Translations under genes and position numbers: made by a program
The notes under the pieces: model-generated
What the model was told of the DNA's origin: nothing
Databases searched by the model: none
Seen by the model: the letters and a program-made list of their open reading frames with translations, nothing else
Shown here: in pieces, positions 17,771-28,512 of the stretch
Numbering within the stretch: the first letter of the stretch is position 1
How the letters are laid out: every line of letters starts with the position of its first letter
Source of the DNA: Pseudoxanthomonas sacheonensis
GTDB taxonomy: Bacteria > Pseudomonadota > Gammaproteobacteria > Xanthomonadales > Xanthomonadaceae
Assembly: GCF_010093305.1 (NCBI RefSeq)
Contig: NZ_PDWS01000012.1
Coordinates: 1 to 64,000 of the forward strand
Direction of reading: 5' to 3'
DNA: 64,000 nucleotides

Positions 17771-18673
17771 ATGGCACACACCCACTCCCATGGTTCCGCT
17801 ACGCACGCCTTCGGCTGGGCCATCGTGGTCAATCTGGCCTATACGGCCCTGGAAGCCGGCTATGGTTTCCATACCAACTCGCTGGCCCTGCTCTCCGATG
17901 CCCTGCACAACCTGGGCGACGTGCTGGGGCTGGGTCTGGCCTGGGCGGCCGCCAAACTGGCGCAACGTCCGCCCACCCAAAGCCACACCTATGGATGGCG
18001 TCGCGCCACGCTGTTGTCGCCGCTGGCCAATTCCATCCTACTGATGGGGTTTGCCGGGGCCCTGGGCTGGGAAGCCATCCGGCGTTTCAGCGCACCGCCC
18101 TCCATCCCGGCCATGCCGGTGATGGTGGTCGCAGGGATAGGGATCTTCGTGAATCTGGGCGCGGCGTGGCTGCTGCGCGGCGGGCATGGGCACGACTTGA
18201 ACAAGCGCGGCGCATTCCTGCATCTGTTAGCCGACGCTGCGGTCTCGCTGGCGGCGGTATTGGCGGGCGCGGGCATGCTGGCGTTTGGGTGGGCTTGGCT
18301 GGACCCCGCCATTGCCCTGCTGGTGGGCGTGGTGATCGCGGTCGGTACCTTCGGCCTGCTGCGCGACAGCTTCAACGCGGCCATGGATGCGGTACCCGCC
18401 CACATCGATCAGTCGGAAGTGCAAGCCTTCCTTTCGTCCCAACCCGGGGTGGAAGCGGTCCATCACTTGCACATCTGGCCGCTGGGCGCCAACGAGATCG
18501 CCCTCACCGCGCACCTGGTGCGTCCGGAAGACCAGGACCACGATGCTTTCATCGACGCCACCACGCATGCGCTGGACCACCGCTTCGGCATCAACCACGC
18601 CACCTTGCAGATCGAACGCGGCATGGCCTGCGGGCACGACCTGCACGATGCCGCGCCGCATCATTCGCATTGA
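17771..18673 (+). CDS. Cation diffusion facilitator (zinc/cobalt efflux, CzcD/ZitB type)
   Basis: 300 residues. It exports divalent metal, probably zinc, across the inner membrane in exchange for protons. A His-rich N-terminus (HTHSHGSATH) is followed by six predicted membrane segments. The metal-site aspartates appear in LLSDALHNLGD (segment 2) and LLADAAVS (segment 5), with a His-containing loop GGHGHDLNKRG. The cytoplasmic C-terminal domain has HHLHIWPLG, and the tail ends HHSH. It is inserted between pyrH and frr, which are neighbours in many bacteria. The exact metal is inferred. Confidence 0.9.
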   Translation: MAHTHSHGSATHAFGWAIVVNLAYTALEAGYGFHTNSLALLSDALHNLGDVLGLGLAWAAAKLAQRPPTQSHTYGWRRATLLSPLANSILLMGFAGALGWEAIRRFSAPPSIPAMPVMVVAGIGIFVNLGAAWLLRGGHGHDLNKRGAFLHLLADAAVSLAAVLAGAGMLAFGWAWLDPAIALLVGVVIAVGTFGLLRDSFNAAMDAVPAHIDQSEVQAFLSSQPGVEAVHHLHIWPLGANEIALTAHLVRPEDQDHDAFIDATTHALDHRFGINHATLQIERGMACGHDLHDAAPHHSH

Positions 18674-18720
18674 TCGCGGCAGGCCGGCCGTCCTGGAACC
18701 CCAACCGGTCCAGCAGGCAA

Positions 18721-18741
18721 ACCCCGTATAATCAGGGGTTC
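18721..18741 (+). promoter_or_regulatory. Candidate frr promoter -10 nested in an inverted repeat
   Basis: A perfect TATAAT (18728-18733) lies inside AACCCC...GGGGTT arms (18721-18726 and 18736-18741). It is 34 bases upstream of frr, a fitting distance. No convincing -35 box was found 16-18 bases upstream. Confidence 0.45.
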
Positions 18742-18766
18742 GTAGAAACTGCTATGGAATCCGGCG

Positions 18767-19324
18767 ATGCTCAACGAAATCAAGAAAGACGCCCAGGCGC
18801 GCATGGCCAAGAGCATCGAGGCGCTGCGTCACGACCTGACCAAGCTGCGTACCGGCCGCGCCACCACCGCGCTGGTCGATCATCTGAAGGTCAACTACTA
18901 CGGCTCGGACATGCCGCTGACCCAGGTCGCCAGCGTGACGGTGACCGATGCGCGTTCGCTCACGATCAGCCCGTGGGAAAAGCAGATGGTCTCGGCGGTG
19001 GAAAAAGCGATCCTGGCTTCGGACCTGGGCCTGACCCCCAATACCGCCGGCACGGTGATCCGCATCAATATTCCCGCGCTGACCGAAGAACGCCGCCGCG
19101 AGCTGTCCAAGCACGTGCATGGCGAAGGCGAAAACTCCAAGATCGCCATCCGCAACATCCGTCGCGACGCCAACCAGCAGGTCAAGGACCTGTTGAAGGA
19201 AAAGGAAATCACCGAGGACGAGGAACGTCAGACCCAGGACGAGATCCAGAAACTCACCGACAAGGCGATCAAGGACGTCGATGACGTGGTGAAGGCGAAA
19301 GAGCAGGAACTGATGTCCGTCTGA
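18767..19324 (+). CDS. frr: Ribosome recycling factor
   Basis: 185 residues, exactly the family length. With EF-G it splits post-termination ribosomes. Family blocks: [47 protein letters not shown] and [20 protein letters not shown] 18767 begins [13 protein letters not shown]. uppS follows after 16 bases, so the gene heads a run of tightly packed genes to rseP. Confidence 0.97.
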   Translation: MLNEIKKDAQARMAKSIEALRHDLTKLRTGRATTALVDHLKVNYYGSDMPLTQVASVTVTDARSLTISPWEKQMVSAVEKAILASDLGLTPNTAGTVIRINIPALTEERRRELSKHVHGEGENSKIAIRNIRRDANQQVKDLLKEKEITEDEERQTQDEIQKLTDKAIKDVDDVVKAKEQELMSV

Positions 19325-19340
19325 CGCAGTCGCATACCCG

Positions 19341-20117
19341 ATGACTGCCATGCCGCCCGCATCCACCCCCGTCCCTGCCGCCGTGCCGCGACACCTCGCC
19401 GTCATCATGGACGGCAACGGGCGCTGGGCCGAGCGCCGCCGGCGTCCGCGCATCATCGGCCATCGCGCCGGCGCGCGCGCAGTCAACGTGTGCATCGATT
19501 TCTGCCTCGAGCGAGGCATACGCGCGCTGACCCTGTTCGCCTTCTCCAGCGAGAACTGGGGGCGTCCGCAGGAAGAAGTAGGCGCGCTGATGAAGCTTTT
19601 CATGAATGCGCTGGACCGCGAAGTGGAGGAGCTGGACCGCCGCGGCGTGCGCGTGCGTTTCATCGGCGAGCGCGAGCGCTTTTCGCCGGGCATCCGCGAA
19701 CGCATGGACGCCGCCGAAAACCAGACCCGCGGAAACCAGCGACTCGACCTGGTCATCGCCGCCAGCTACGGCGGACGCCAGGACATAGCCGCCGCCGCGC
19801 GCGCGCTGGCCGCCGACGTCTCCGCAGGCCTGCTGCGCGTGGAGGACATCGACGAAGCGGCGGTCGCATCGAGAATGGCGCTGGCCGACCTGCCGCCGCC
19901 CGATCTTTTCATCCGTACCGGCGGCGATCACCGCATCAGCAATTTCCTGCTGTGGCAGCTGGCCTATACGGAACTGTGGTTCACCGAACTTCTCTGGCCG
20001 GAACTGGACGCCGCCACCCTGCAATCGGCCATCGACGATTACGCGCGCCGCGAGCGCCGTTTCGGACTGACCAGCGCACAGGTGGCCGACGCCACCACGG
20101 AGCAATCACCCGCATGA
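19341..20117 (+). CDS. uppS: Isoprenyl (undecaprenyl) diphosphate synthase
   Basis: 258 residues. It condenses isopentenyl diphosphate onto farnesyl diphosphate to build the C55 lipid carrier for peptidoglycan and O-antigen; ispA, which makes the primer, is also in this window. Catalytic motif HLAVIMDGNGRWA is near residues 18-30 and SENWGRP and IRTGGDHRISNFLLWQ are present. Two close starts exist (19341, 19350); 19341 is given. The stop overlaps cdsA by ATGA. Confidence 0.95.
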   Translation: MTAMPPASTPVPAAVPRHLAVIMDGNGRWAERRRRPRIIGHRAGARAVNVCIDFCLERGIRALTLFAFSSENWGRPQEEVGALMKLFMNALDREVEELDRRGVRVRFIGERERFSPGIRERMDAAENQTRGNQRLDLVIAASYGGRQDIAAAARALAADVSAGLLRVEDIDEAAVASRMALADLPPPDLFIRTGGDHRISNFLLWQLAYTELWFTELLWPELDAATLQSAIDDYARRERRFGLTSAQVADATTEQSPA

Positions 20118-20998
20118 CCAGAACCCGAATCATCGCCGCGCTGGTCATGGCGCCCGTCGCGATCGCCGCGATCCTGCTCCTGCCCACGCAATGGTTGTCC
20201 GCAGCCGTGGCGCTGGTGTTTTTGATCGGGCTGTGGGAATGGTTCAAGCTGGCGGAAATCGACGATACGTTGTCGCGCACGCTGCTGCTGATAGCGAACC
20301 TGATGCTGATGGTGCTGCTGCTGTGGGCTTCGCGCACCGGTTCCGGGCTTTCGCCTGCGCTTTTCCAGATCGTCGTCCTGGCCGGCGTCGTCTGGTGGTT
20401 CCTGTCGCTGCTGTGGCTGCGGTTCTTCAACTTCGCCTCCGACCATGAGACCTACGCCCGGGTCTTCAAGCTGGCCGCCGGCACGCTTGCCGTGATTCCC
20501 GCCTGGTGCGCGCTTTGCCTGATCCACTCCGACAACTTCCAGACGCCCGCCGCCGACAGCGTAGACAACCTGATGGGCCATCTCTGGCTTCTTGCGGCGC
20601 TGGTCATCGTGTGGGCCGCCGATAGCGGCGCCTATTTCGCCGGCCGCCATTTCGGCGGCAGGCTGTTCGGAAACCGCAAACTCGCGCCGCGCATCAGCCC
20701 CAACAAGACCATCGAAGGCCTGTTGGGAGGATTGCTGGCGGGCGTCGCGGCGGGGCTTCTGTTCGCGGCATTCGCCGGGCTGACCCCGCCCCAGGTTCCG
20801 GCCTTTATCGTGGTGGCCGTCGTCACGGTATTGTTCTCGGTAGTGGGCGACCTGTTCGAAAGCCTGCTCAAGCGCCACGTCGGCGCGAAGGATTCGGGCA
20901 CTCTGATTCCCGGTCACGGCGGCTTCCTGGATCGCCTGGACGGCGTGCTGGCGGCTTTGCCGATCTTCGCGCTGGGTAAAGAACTGTTCGGCTTCTGA
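20114..20998 (+). CDS. cdsA: Phosphatidate cytidylyltransferase
   Basis: 294 residues with about eight membrane segments. It forms CDP-diacylglycerol, the precursor of all phospholipids, in the inner membrane. The signature near the C-terminus is [21 protein letters not shown] followed by [12 protein letters not shown], with [12 protein letters not shown] earlier. The start overlaps the uppS stop (ATGA). Confidence 0.95.
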   Translation: MTRTRIIAALVMAPVAIAAILLLPTQWLSAAVALVFLIGLWEWFKLAEIDDTLSRTLLLIANLMLMVLLLWASRTGSGLSPALFQIVVLAGVVWWFLSLLWLRFFNFASDHETYARVFKLAAGTLAVIPAWCALCLIHSDNFQTPAADSVDNLMGHLWLLAALVIVWAADSGAYFAGRHFGGRLFGNRKLAPRISPNKTIEGLLGGLLAGVAAGLLFAAFAGLTPPQVPAFIVVAVVTVLFSVVGDLFESLLKRHVGAKDSGTLIPGHGGFLDRLDGVLAALPIFALGKELFGF

Positions 20999-20999
20999 C

Positions 21000-22217
21000 A
21001 TGACCTCTGCGCGCGCCATCGCGGTACTCGGAGCCACCGGCTCGATCGGCGCCTCGGCGCTGGACGTGATCGCGCGCCATCCCGACCGGTTGCGGGCTTC
21101 GGTGCTCAGCGCCGGTACGCAGGTAGATGCACTGATTGCGCTTTGCGTGTCCCATCGCCCCGCCCACGCGGTGATCGCCGACCCATCGCGTTTCGCTGCG
21201 CTGCGCGACGGCTTGCGCGAGGCCGGGCTGGACACTCAGGCGCATGCCGGGGACGCAGCGCTGGAGGCCCTGGTTTCGGGCGATGCATGCGACACGGTCA
21301 TCGCCGCGATCGTGGGTGCCGCCGGCCTGGGCTCCACCCTGGCCGCCGCACGCGCCGGCAAGCGCCTGCTGCTGGCCAACAAGGAATCGCTGGTGCTGGC
21401 CGGGGAGCTGCTCATGGCCGCGGCGAACAGCGCAAATGCCGAGATCATCCCGATAGACAGCGAGCACAACGCCGTCTTCCAGTGCCTGCGTTCACGCCAG
21501 ACTCAGGGCGATGTGCGGCGCATTGTGCTCACCGCTTCGGGTGGGCCGTTCCGGGGCCGCAGCCGGGATTCGCTGGCCTCGGTCACGCGCGAGCAGGCCA
21601 TCGCCCACCCCAAATGGTCGATGGGCCCCAAGATCTCGGTCGATTCGGCCACGCTGATGAACAAGGGCCTGGAACTGATCGAAGCCCACCATCTGTTCGA
21701 CATGCCCGGCGAAAAGCTGGGCGTACTGGTGCATCCGCAAAGCCTGGTGCATTCGCTGGTGGAATTCGTCGATGGCTCGACACTGGCTCAACTGGGACTA
21801 CCCGACATGCGCACCTCGCTGGCGGTAGGCCTGGGCTGGCCGCAGCGGATCGAATCGGGCGTGGCCGGATTGGATCTGCTGGCCCAGGGCCGGCTCGATT
21901 TCGAAGCGCCCGACACCGACGCCTTCCCCTGCCTGCGCCTGGCCTGGCAGGCGCTGGAAGCCGGCGGCAGCGCGCCCGCGGTGCTGAACGCCGCCAACGA
22001 GGTCGCTGTTTCAGCCTTTCTTCAGGGCCGAATCGGTTTCCTAGCCATTCCCGCGCTGGTCGAGGAGACTCTCGCCCGATTGCCCGCAGCCCCGGCCGAG
22101 TCGCTGGAAGCGCTGCTGGCGACCGACGCGCAGGCGCGACGCCTCGCCGAACACGCCCTCACGCAGCATGCCGTCTCACAACTAGCGCAATCACAAGGCC
22201 ACAAGCTCCCCGCATGA
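21000..22217 (+). CDS. dxr: 1-deoxy-D-xylulose 5-phosphate reductoisomerase
   Basis: 405 residues. It converts DXP to MEP, the committed step of the non-mevalonate isoprenoid pathway, feeding ispA and uppS. NADPH motif [14 protein letters not shown] at residues 8-21; substrate/metal motifs [44 protein letters not shown] 21000 starts right after the cdsA stop; the end overlaps rseP by ATGA. Confidence 0.96.
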   Translation: MTSARAIAVLGATGSIGASALDVIARHPDRLRASVLSAGTQVDALIALCVSHRPAHAVIADPSRFAALRDGLREAGLDTQAHAGDAALEALVSGDACDTVIAAIVGAAGLGSTLAAARAGKRLLLANKESLVLAGELLMAAANSANAEIIPIDSEHNAVFQCLRSRQTQGDVRRIVLTASGGPFRGRSRDSLASVTREQAIAHPKWSMGPKISVDSATLMNKGLELIEAHHLFDMPGEKLGVLVHPQSLVHSLVEFVDGSTLAQLGLPDMRTSLAVGLGWPQRIESGVAGLDLLAQGRLDFEAPDTDAFPCLRLAWQALEAGGSAPAVLNAANEVAVSAFLQGRIGFLAIPALVEETLARLPAAPAESLEALLATDAQARRLAEHALTQHAVSQLAQSQGHKLPA

Positions 22218-23575
22218 GTGACATCGTTGGCTCAATCTGGTGGATGGTCGTGGCCTTGGGCGTCCTGGTGACGTTCCACGAATTCGGCCATTACTGGGTA
22301 GCCAAGCGCTGCGGCGTGAAGGTGCTGCGCTTTTCGGTGGGTTTCGGCAAGCCGCTGTGGTCGCGCCGCGACCGCCATGGGACCGAGTTCGCCATAGCCG
22401 CCATCCCATTGGGCGGCTACGTGAAGATGCTGGACGAGGCCGAGGGCGACGTCCCCGCCGCCGACCTGCCGCAGGCCTTCAACCGCAAGCCTGTGCTGCA
22501 ACGCATCGCCATCGTCGCGGCGGGGCCCATCGCCAACCTGGTGCTGTGCGTGGCGCTGCTGTGGGCCATGTTCGTGATCGGGCGGCAGGATTACAGCGCC
22601 ACGGTAGGTCAGGCGCGCGGTCTGGCCGCCAAGGCCGGTTTCGTGGCCGGCGACAGGATCCAGGCGGTCGATGGCCAGACCATCAACACCTGGGGCGACG
22701 CCCTGCAGGCCATGACCACGGCGGCGATGGACCGCCATGACCCGCAGATCGTGGTTTCCGACCGGATGGGAGTCGAGCACACCCGCAGCCTTTCGCTTAC
22801 GGATTTGCCGCCCGGCTTCGACCAGGAGAATGTGGCCGGGCTTGCCGGCTTCGCCTGGCAGCACCAATTGGCCCCGGCCCTGGTCGAAAAGACCCAGCCC
22901 GGCTCGCCTGCCTCCAAGGTGCTGGTCGCCGGCGACCGGATCACTGCTGTCGATGGCGATCCGGTCCGCAGCTTCGGAGATATCTCGCCGCTGGTGCAGA
23001 AGCTGGGAGCACGGGGCGGCGCCGCCATGATCGAGGTCGAGCGGAACGGCGAACGCCTGGCGCTCGACATCCAGCCGGTCTGGTGGCGCGACCCGGACTC
23101 GGGCAAGGAATATTGGACCCTGGGCATCGCGCCCCCGGCCCAGCTACAGCCCGCAGCCTACGACGCCAAACAGCAATTCGGCCCGCTGGCTGCGATCCCG
23201 GCGGCGTTCAGGGAAACCGGCAAGCTGGCTTCCGGTTCGCTGGGCATGATTCGCCGCATGCTGACTGGGCAGGCCTCGATCAAGAACATTTCCGGCCCCA
23301 TCACCATCGCCCAGGTAGCCAATGCGACGGCCAAGCGCGGCGTCGACTGGTTCCTGTATTTCCTGGCTTTGCTGTCGCTCAGCCTGGCCATCATCAACCT
23401 GATGCCGATCCCGGTCTTGGACGGCGGGCACCTGCTGTATTACCTTATAGAGTTGGTCAAAGGCAGTCCGCTTAGCGAGCGCGCCATGGCCACCGGGCAA
23501 TACGTGGGTCTGGCCATGCTGGCCAGCCTGATGGGTCTGGCGTTCTACAACGACATTTTCCGTCTGGTGACCTGA
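22214..23575 (+). CDS. rseP: Site-2 protease RseP
   Basis: 453 residues. This inner-membrane zinc metalloprotease cleaves the anti-sigma factor RseA in the sigma-E envelope stress response and also clears remnant signal peptides. HExxH is seen as HEFGH at residues 22-26, and the third ligand motif is [14 protein letters not shown] near the C-terminus. Two PDZ domains lie between ([14 protein letters not shown] and [15 protein letters not shown]). It is coupled to dxr by ATGA and is followed by bamA, which depends on the same stress response in many bacteria. Confidence 0.96.
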   Translation: MSDIVGSIWWMVVALGVLVTFHEFGHYWVAKRCGVKVLRFSVGFGKPLWSRRDRHGTEFAIAAIPLGGYVKMLDEAEGDVPAADLPQAFNRKPVLQRIAIVAAGPIANLVLCVALLWAMFVIGRQDYSATVGQARGLAAKAGFVAGDRIQAVDGQTINTWGDALQAMTTAAMDRHDPQIVVSDRMGVEHTRSLSLTDLPPGFDQENVAGLAGFAWQHQLAPALVEKTQPGSPASKVLVAGDRITAVDGDPVRSFGDISPLVQKLGARGGAAMIEVERNGERLALDIQPVWWRDPDSGKEYWTLGIAPPAQLQPAAYDAKQQFGPLAAIPAAFRETGKLASGSLGMIRRMLTGQASIKNISGPITIAQVANATAKRGVDWFLYFLALLSLSLAIINLMPIPVLDGGHLLYYLIELVKGSPLSERAMATGQYVGLAMLASLMGLAFYNDIFRLVT

Positions 23576-23694
23576 TGGCCCTGCTTTCCCGGATATTCCC
23601 GGCTCGCTCCCACCCAATTTCCCCGCCGGCCCAATTTCGGCAAACCCCTGCGCTCTTGCAGGCAACAGCAGCACCCACCCAATCGGATGTGATG

Positions 23695-26136
23695 ATGACG
23701 CGACTCCCCACCCGCCGCCTGCTCGCCCTCGCCCTGGCCTCGGCCATCGCATTGCCGGCCTGGGCGCAGACGACGGAATTCGGCCTGCCGGCGACCGCCA
23801 GTGCGGACGCCTTCACCGCCAGCGACATCCGCATCGACGGCCTGCAGCGCATTTCGGCCGGCACCGTGCTGACCTATCTGCCGATCGAACGCGGCGACAC
23901 GGTCGATTCCACCAAGATCGGCGAAGCGATCCGCGCGCTGTACCGCACCGGCTTCTTCGAAGACGTCAAACTCGATCGCCAGGGCGACATCCTGGTGATC
24001 ACCGTGGCTGAGCGCCCGGCGATCAACAAGCTGACCCTGAGCGGCAACAAGGACATCAAGACCGAAGACCTGACCAAGGGCCTGCAGGACATCGGTCTGG
24101 CCGAAGGCGAAACCTTCGACCGCCTGGCCCTGGACCGCGTCACCCAGGAGCTGACCAAGCAGTACAACAACCGCGGCAAGTACAACGTCGAAATCAATCC
24201 GACGGTGACCAAGCTTGACCGCAACCGCGTGGACATCACCATCAACGTCAAGGAAGGCAAGGCCGCCAAGATCCGCCACGTCAACCTGGTGGGCACCGAG
24301 AAGTTCGAGAACAAGGACATCCTGGACGGCTGGGAATCCAAGGAAAGCAACTGGCTGTCCTGGTACCGCCGCGACGACCAGTACTCGCGGGAAAAGCTCT
24401 CCGGCGACATCGAGAAGCTGAACTCCTACTACCTGGACCGCGGCTACGTGGACTTCTCGCTGGACTCCACCCAGGTGGCGATCAGTCCCGACAAGCAGAA
24501 CATGTACATCACCGCCGGGATCACCGAAGGCGAGCAGTATAAGGTGTCCGACGTGAAGGTCACCGGCGACACCATCCTGCCGGTGGAGGACATCGAGCGG
24601 CTGGTGCTGGTGAAGAAGGACCAGGTGTTCTCGCGCGCGGTCCTGGAATACACCTCCGACGCCATCACCTCCACCCTGGGCAACATCGGCTACGCCTTCT
24701 CGCAGGTCAACCCGATCCCCACCGTGGACCGCGAGAACCGCACCGTGGCCATCAACCTGCAGGTCGTGCCCGGCCCGCGGGTGAACGTGCGCCGCATCGT
24801 GTTCAAGGGCAATAGCCGTTCGGCCGACGAAGTGCTGCGCCGCGAGATGCGCCAGTTCGAAGGCAGCTGGTATTCGCAGGCGGCCATCGACCGTTCCAAG
24901 ATCCGCCTGCAGCGCCTTGGCTATTTCGAAACCGTGGACGTGGAAACCCCGCCGGTGCCCGGCAGCAACGATGAAGTGGACGTGGTCTTCAACGTCAAGG
25001 AAACCACTTCGGGCAGCTTCGTGTTCGGCCTGGGCTACTCGCAGCTGTCCGGCCTCACCACCTCGATCCAGCTGTCGCAGAACAACTTCCTCGGCGGCGG
25101 CAACCGGGTCTCGGTGGAAGCGCAACGCAGCGACTACCTGCAGCGTTATTCGTTCTCGTTCGTCAACCCGTTCTTCACCGACGAAGGCATGTCGCTGGGC
25201 TACAACCTGTGGTGGCGCGAGTTCGATTACTCCAGCTTCAATACCGCGCAGTACTCGACCACCAGCGCCGCCGCACAAGGCGTGCTGGGCCTGCCGATCA
25301 CCGAAAACGACACCGTCTCGCTGCTGTTCGGCATCGACACCAACGAAATCCTGACCTTCCGCGGCTCCACGCCCGAATCGATCATCGACTACATCGATGC
25401 CGTCGGAACGCGCACGTTCCACGCCTGGCGTACCGAACTGGGCTGGGCGCGCGACACGCGCAACGACTACTTCATGCCGACCCGCGGCACCTACCAGCGC
25501 GTCTCCACCGAGATCACCCTGCCCGGCTCCACGGTCGAGTACTTCAAGCTCAACTACGAGTTCTCCAAGTACTGGCCGCTCAGCCAATCGCTGGTGCTCA
25601 ATACGCGTGCCGAAGTGGGATACGGCGACAGCTACGGCAACGATTTTTCGCGGCGCCTATGCCGGGTCAATCCCAGCGATCCACAAACCAAGGCTGCGTC
25701 GGAGTGCGCGCCTGGCACTGTCGAGGCTGGCGTGCTTACCGCCACGGGCCTGCCCTTCTTCGAGAACTTCTACGCCGGCGGCGTACGCTCGGTGCGCGGC
25801 TTCCGCGACAACACCCTGGGCCCCCGCTCGGAGGAGATCGGCGGCGTCCGCGGACAGCCGCTGGGCGGGTCGCTGAAGACCACCGGTTCGCTGGAAATGT
25901 ATTTTCCGAAACTGTTCGATTCCAAGGCCGCGCGCGTTTCGGCGTTCGTGGATTTCGGCAACGTCTACGCCGATACCGACAGCTTCGACGCGGGCGAACT
26001 GCGCGCCTCCACCGGCATCTCGCTGCTGTGGCGCGCGCCGGTCGGGCCGATCTCGATCAGCTACGCGTTCCCGCTGCGCAAGGAAGACGAAGACGAGGTC
26101 GAACGCCTGCAGTTCACCTTCGGCGGCGCGTTCTGA
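23695..26136 (+). CDS. bamA: Outer-membrane protein assembly factor BamA
   Basis: 813 residues from this start. It is the essential insertase of the BAM complex. After a signal peptide (RRLLALALASAIALPAWAQ) come five POTRA domains (to about residue 430) and a 16-strand barrel ending FTFGGAF with the C-terminal Phe signal. The loop-6 motif appears as VRGFRDNTLGPR. Starts at 23575 (ORF limit), 23692 and 23695 are possible; 23695 gives the standard signal peptide and a GGA seven bases upstream. No skp gene follows, unlike E. coli; a terminator separates it from lpxD. Confidence 0.95.
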   Translation: MTRLPTRRLLALALASAIALPAWAQTTEFGLPATASADAFTASDIRIDGLQRISAGTVLTYLPIERGDTVDSTKIGEAIRALYRTGFFEDVKLDRQGDILVITVAERPAINKLTLSGNKDIKTEDLTKGLQDIGLAEGETFDRLALDRVTQELTKQYNNRGKYNVEINPTVTKLDRNRVDITINVKEGKAAKIRHVNLVGTEKFENKDILDGWESKESNWLSWYRRDDQYSREKLSGDIEKLNSYYLDRGYVDFSLDSTQVAISPDKQNMYITAGITEGEQYKVSDVKVTGDTILPVEDIERLVLVKKDQVFSRAVLEYTSDAITSTLGNIGYAFSQVNPIPTVDRENRTVAINLQVVPGPRVNVRRIVFKGNSRSADEVLRREMRQFEGSWYSQAAIDRSKIRLQRLGYFETVDVETPPVPGSNDEVDVVFNVKETTSGSFVFGLGYSQLSGLTTSIQLSQNNFLGGGNRVSVEAQRSDYLQRYSFSFVNPFFTDEGMSLGYNLWWREFDYSSFNTAQYSTTSAAAQGVLGLPITENDTVSLLFGIDTNEILTFRGSTPESIIDYIDAVGTRTFHAWRTELGWARDTRNDYFMPTRGTYQRVSTEITLPGSTVEYFKLNYEFSKYWPLSQSLVLNTRAEVGYGDSYGNDFSRRLCRVNPSDPQTKAASECAPGTVEAGVLTATGLPFFENFYAGGVRSVRGFRDNTLGPRSEEIGGVRGQPLGGSLKTTGSLEMYFPKLFDSKAARVSAFVDFGNVYADTDSFDAGELRASTGISLLWRAPVGPISISYAFPLRKEDEDEVERLQFTFGGAF

Positions 26137-26180
26137 GGATCGCCGCGCAGGCGCCATGCTCCCTCAATGATGTCCCCTCA

Positions 26181-26206
26181 AGGCCCGGGCAACCCCGGGC
26201 CTTTCT
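26181..26206 (+). terminator. Terminator between bamA and lpxD
   Basis: GGCCCGGG (26182-26189), loop caac, CCCGGGCC (26194-26201), then TTTCTT. An eight-bp GC-only stem with a short T-rich tail; it may be leaky and allow read-through to lpxD. Confidence 0.75.
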
Positions 26207-26243
26207 TCTACGCGGCAGCGCCCAAGACGTTAAACTGCGCCCA

Positions 26244-27260
26244 GTGGACACTTTCAGCATCACCGCCGACGAGATCGCCGAACGCTACGCCCTGGTGCTG
26301 CGCGGCGACGGAAGCCTGCGCATAAGCGGCGTGGGCACCCTTTCCGGCGCGGGCGAAGGCCAACTGACCTTCCTGGCCAATCCGCGTTACCGCAATCAAT
26401 TGCCGGCCAGCGGCGCCTCCGTCGTGGTGCTGCGCGAGCAAGACGCCGCGGAAGCCCCCGGCACCGTGCTGATCGCCCGCGATCCGTACACCACCTTCGC
26501 CAAGATCGCCGCTCTGTTCGACCGGCAACCTGTTCGCGATCCCGGTATCCATCCTTCGGCGGTGATCGACCCTGCTGCGCGCATCGCCGACGGCGTGCAT
26601 ATCGGTCCTTTCGTCACGATCGGGGCCAACAGCCTCGTCGGCGAGGGTTGCGTGATCGGGCCGGGCTGCGTGATCGGCGAAGATTGCGAGATCGGCGCAG
26701 GCAGCGAGCTGATCGCGCGGGTGACCCTGGTGACCCGGGTGCGCCTGGGACGGCGGGTGCGCATCCACCCCGGCGCGGTGCTGGGCGCGGACGGTTTCGG
26801 CCTGGCCATGGACGCCGGCCACTGGATCAAAGTACCGCAGCTGGGCGGCGTGACGGTCGGCGACGACTGCGAGATCGGCGCCAATACCTGCATCGACCGC
26901 GGCGCGCTGGGCGACACCGTGCTGGAAGAGGACGTGCGCCTGGACAACCAGATCCAGATCGGACACAACGTGCACATCGGTGCGCATACGGCGATGGCCG
27001 GCTGCAGCGCGGCGGCCGGCAGCGCCAGGATCGGCCGCTACTGCCTGATCGGCGGCGGCGCGGGCGTTCTTGGCCATCTGGAAATATGCGACAAGGTGAC
27101 CATCACCGCGATGTCGCTGGTGACCCATTCGATCCGCGAACCCGGCGAGTATTCCTCGGGCACGCCGCTGACCGACAACCGCAGCTGGCGGAAGAACGCC
27201 GCACGCTTCAAGCAACTCGACGCCCTGGCACGCCGCCTGCCGGCTACCGACAAGGAGTAA
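26244..27260 (+). CDS. lpxD: UDP-3-O-acyl-glucosamine N-acyltransferase
   Basis: 338 residues from a GTG start at 26244, matching the usual LpxD length. It adds the N-linked hydroxy-acyl chain in lipid A synthesis. An N-terminal uridine-binding domain (to about 100) is followed by many hexapeptide repeats of a left-handed beta-helix; the catalytic His is in [12 protein letters not shown]. No ATG is available in the right place and the ribosome site is weak. It starts the lpxD-fabZ-lpxA-lpxB run. Confidence 0.93.
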   Translation: MDTFSITADEIAERYALVLRGDGSLRISGVGTLSGAGEGQLTFLANPRYRNQLPASGASVVVLREQDAAEAPGTVLIARDPYTTFAKIAALFDRQPVRDPGIHPSAVIDPAARIADGVHIGPFVTIGANSLVGEGCVIGPGCVIGEDCEIGAGSELIARVTLVTRVRLGRRVRIHPGAVLGADGFGLAMDAGHWIKVPQLGGVTVGDDCEIGANTCIDRGALGDTVLEEDVRLDNQIQIGHNVHIGAHTAMAGCSAAAGSARIGRYCLIGGGAGVLGHLEICDKVTITAMSLVTHSIREPGEYSSGTPLTDNRSWRKNAARFKQLDALARRLPATDKE

Positions 27261-27262
27261 CC

Positions 27263-27718
27263 ATGAGCCAACATTTTCCGCTGCCCCTCGATGCCGCAGG
27301 CATCCAGAAACTGCTGCCGCATCGCTATCCATTCCTGCTGGTGGACCGGGTGGTGGAGATGGAGCGCGACAAGCGCATCCTGGCCTACAAGAACGTGACC
27401 CAGAACGAGCCTTTCTTCACCGGCCACTTTCCGGGCAAGCCGATCATGCCCGGCGTGCTCATCATCGAGGCGCTGGCCCAGGCCGGCGGACTGCTTACCC
27501 AGCTTTCGCACGACGGGCAGACCGCGGGCCGCATGTTCTACATGGTCAAGGTGGACAACGCGCGCTTCAAGAGAATGGTGGTGCCTGGCGATCGCCTGGA
27601 TCTGGACGTCACCCTCAAGCGCCTGATCAAGAACATGGCGCTGTACGAAGGCATCGCCCGGGTGGATGGCCAGGAAGTTGCCTCGGCCGAAGTGCTGTGC
27701 GCCGAGGACCGGGGCTGA
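27263..27718 (+). CDS. fabZ: 3-hydroxyacyl-ACP dehydratase
   Basis: 151 residues. It dehydrates 3-hydroxyacyl-ACP in fatty acid elongation and competes with LpxA/LpxD for the same acyl-ACP pool. Hot-dog fold; [11 protein letters not shown] and the active-site [20 protein letters not shown] (His and Glu) are intact. AAGGAG at 27252-27257 is the ribosome site. It follows lpxD by two bases. Confidence 0.96.
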   Translation: MSQHFPLPLDAAGIQKLLPHRYPFLLVDRVVEMERDKRILAYKNVTQNEPFFTGHFPGKPIMPGVLIIEALAQAGGLLTQLSHDGQTAGRMFYMVKVDNARFKRMVVPGDRLDLDVTLKRLIKNMALYEGIARVDGQEVASAEVLCAEDRG

Positions 27719-27720
27719 CC

Positions 27721-28512
27721 ATGGCCGCCGGCGAGACGCTCATCCACCCCAGCGCATCGGTCGATCCGGCCGCCAGGCTGGGCGCGAACGTGCGCGTGGG
27801 CCCGTTCACCAGCATCGGCGCGGACGTCGAGATCGGCGAAGGCTGTGTGATCGGCGGGCATTGCAGCATCACCGGCCCTACCCGGATCGGCCGCGACAAC
27901 CGCATCATCGGCCATGCCGCGATCGGCGGCGACCCGCAGGACAAGAAATTCAAGGGCGAGCGCACCGAGCTGGTCATCGGCGACCGCAACATCATCCGCG
28001 AATTCGTCACCATCAACCGCGGCACCGGCGACGGCGGCGGCCTCACCCGCGTCGGCGACGACAATTGGCTGCTCGCTTATACGCATGTCGCGCACGACTG
28101 CCGCATCGGCGACTTCTGCGTGTTCTCCAACAACTCCACCCTGGCCGGCCATGTGCAGATCGGCGACTGGGTGATCATGAGCGGCTTCGCCGGCGTGCAT
28201 CAGTTCTGCCGCATCGGCGCGCATGCGTTCCTCGGCATGGGCGTGCTGGTCAGCGGCGACGTGCCCCCCTACACCATGGTGGCGACCGAGGCCCAGGGCC
28301 GCCCGCGCGGCATCAACAGCGAAGGCCTCAAACGCCGGGGTTTCGATGCCGACCGCATCAGCGCCATCAAACGCGCTTACCGCACCCTGTACGTCGCCGG
28401 CCTGCCGTTGGCCGAAGCAAAGCAGCAACTGGCCGAACAGGCGCGCGACAGCGCCGACGTGCGCGCGTTGTTGGATTTCATCGAAAGCGGCGAACGGCCA
28501 CTGTTGCGATGA
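27721..28512 (+). CDS. lpxA: UDP-N-acetylglucosamine O-acyltransferase
   Basis: 263 residues. It performs the first acylation of lipid A synthesis. A left-handed beta-helix N-terminal part ([20 protein letters not shown]) carries the catalytic His in [12 protein letters not shown], and a helical C-terminal domain follows. The ATG at 27721 comes two bases after the fabZ stop. It overlaps lpxB by ATGA. Confidence 0.96.
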   Translation: MAAGETLIHPSASVDPAARLGANVRVGPFTSIGADVEIGEGCVIGGHCSITGPTRIGRDNRIIGHAAIGGDPQDKKFKGERTELVIGDRNIIREFVTINRGTGDGGGLTRVGDDNWLLAYTHVAHDCRIGDFCVFSNNSTLAGHVQIGDWVIMSGFAGVHQFCRIGAHAFLGMGVLVSGDVPPYTMVATEAQGRPRGINSEGLKRRGFDADRISAIKRAYRTLYVAGLPLAEAKQQLAEQARDSADVRALLDFIESGERPLLR

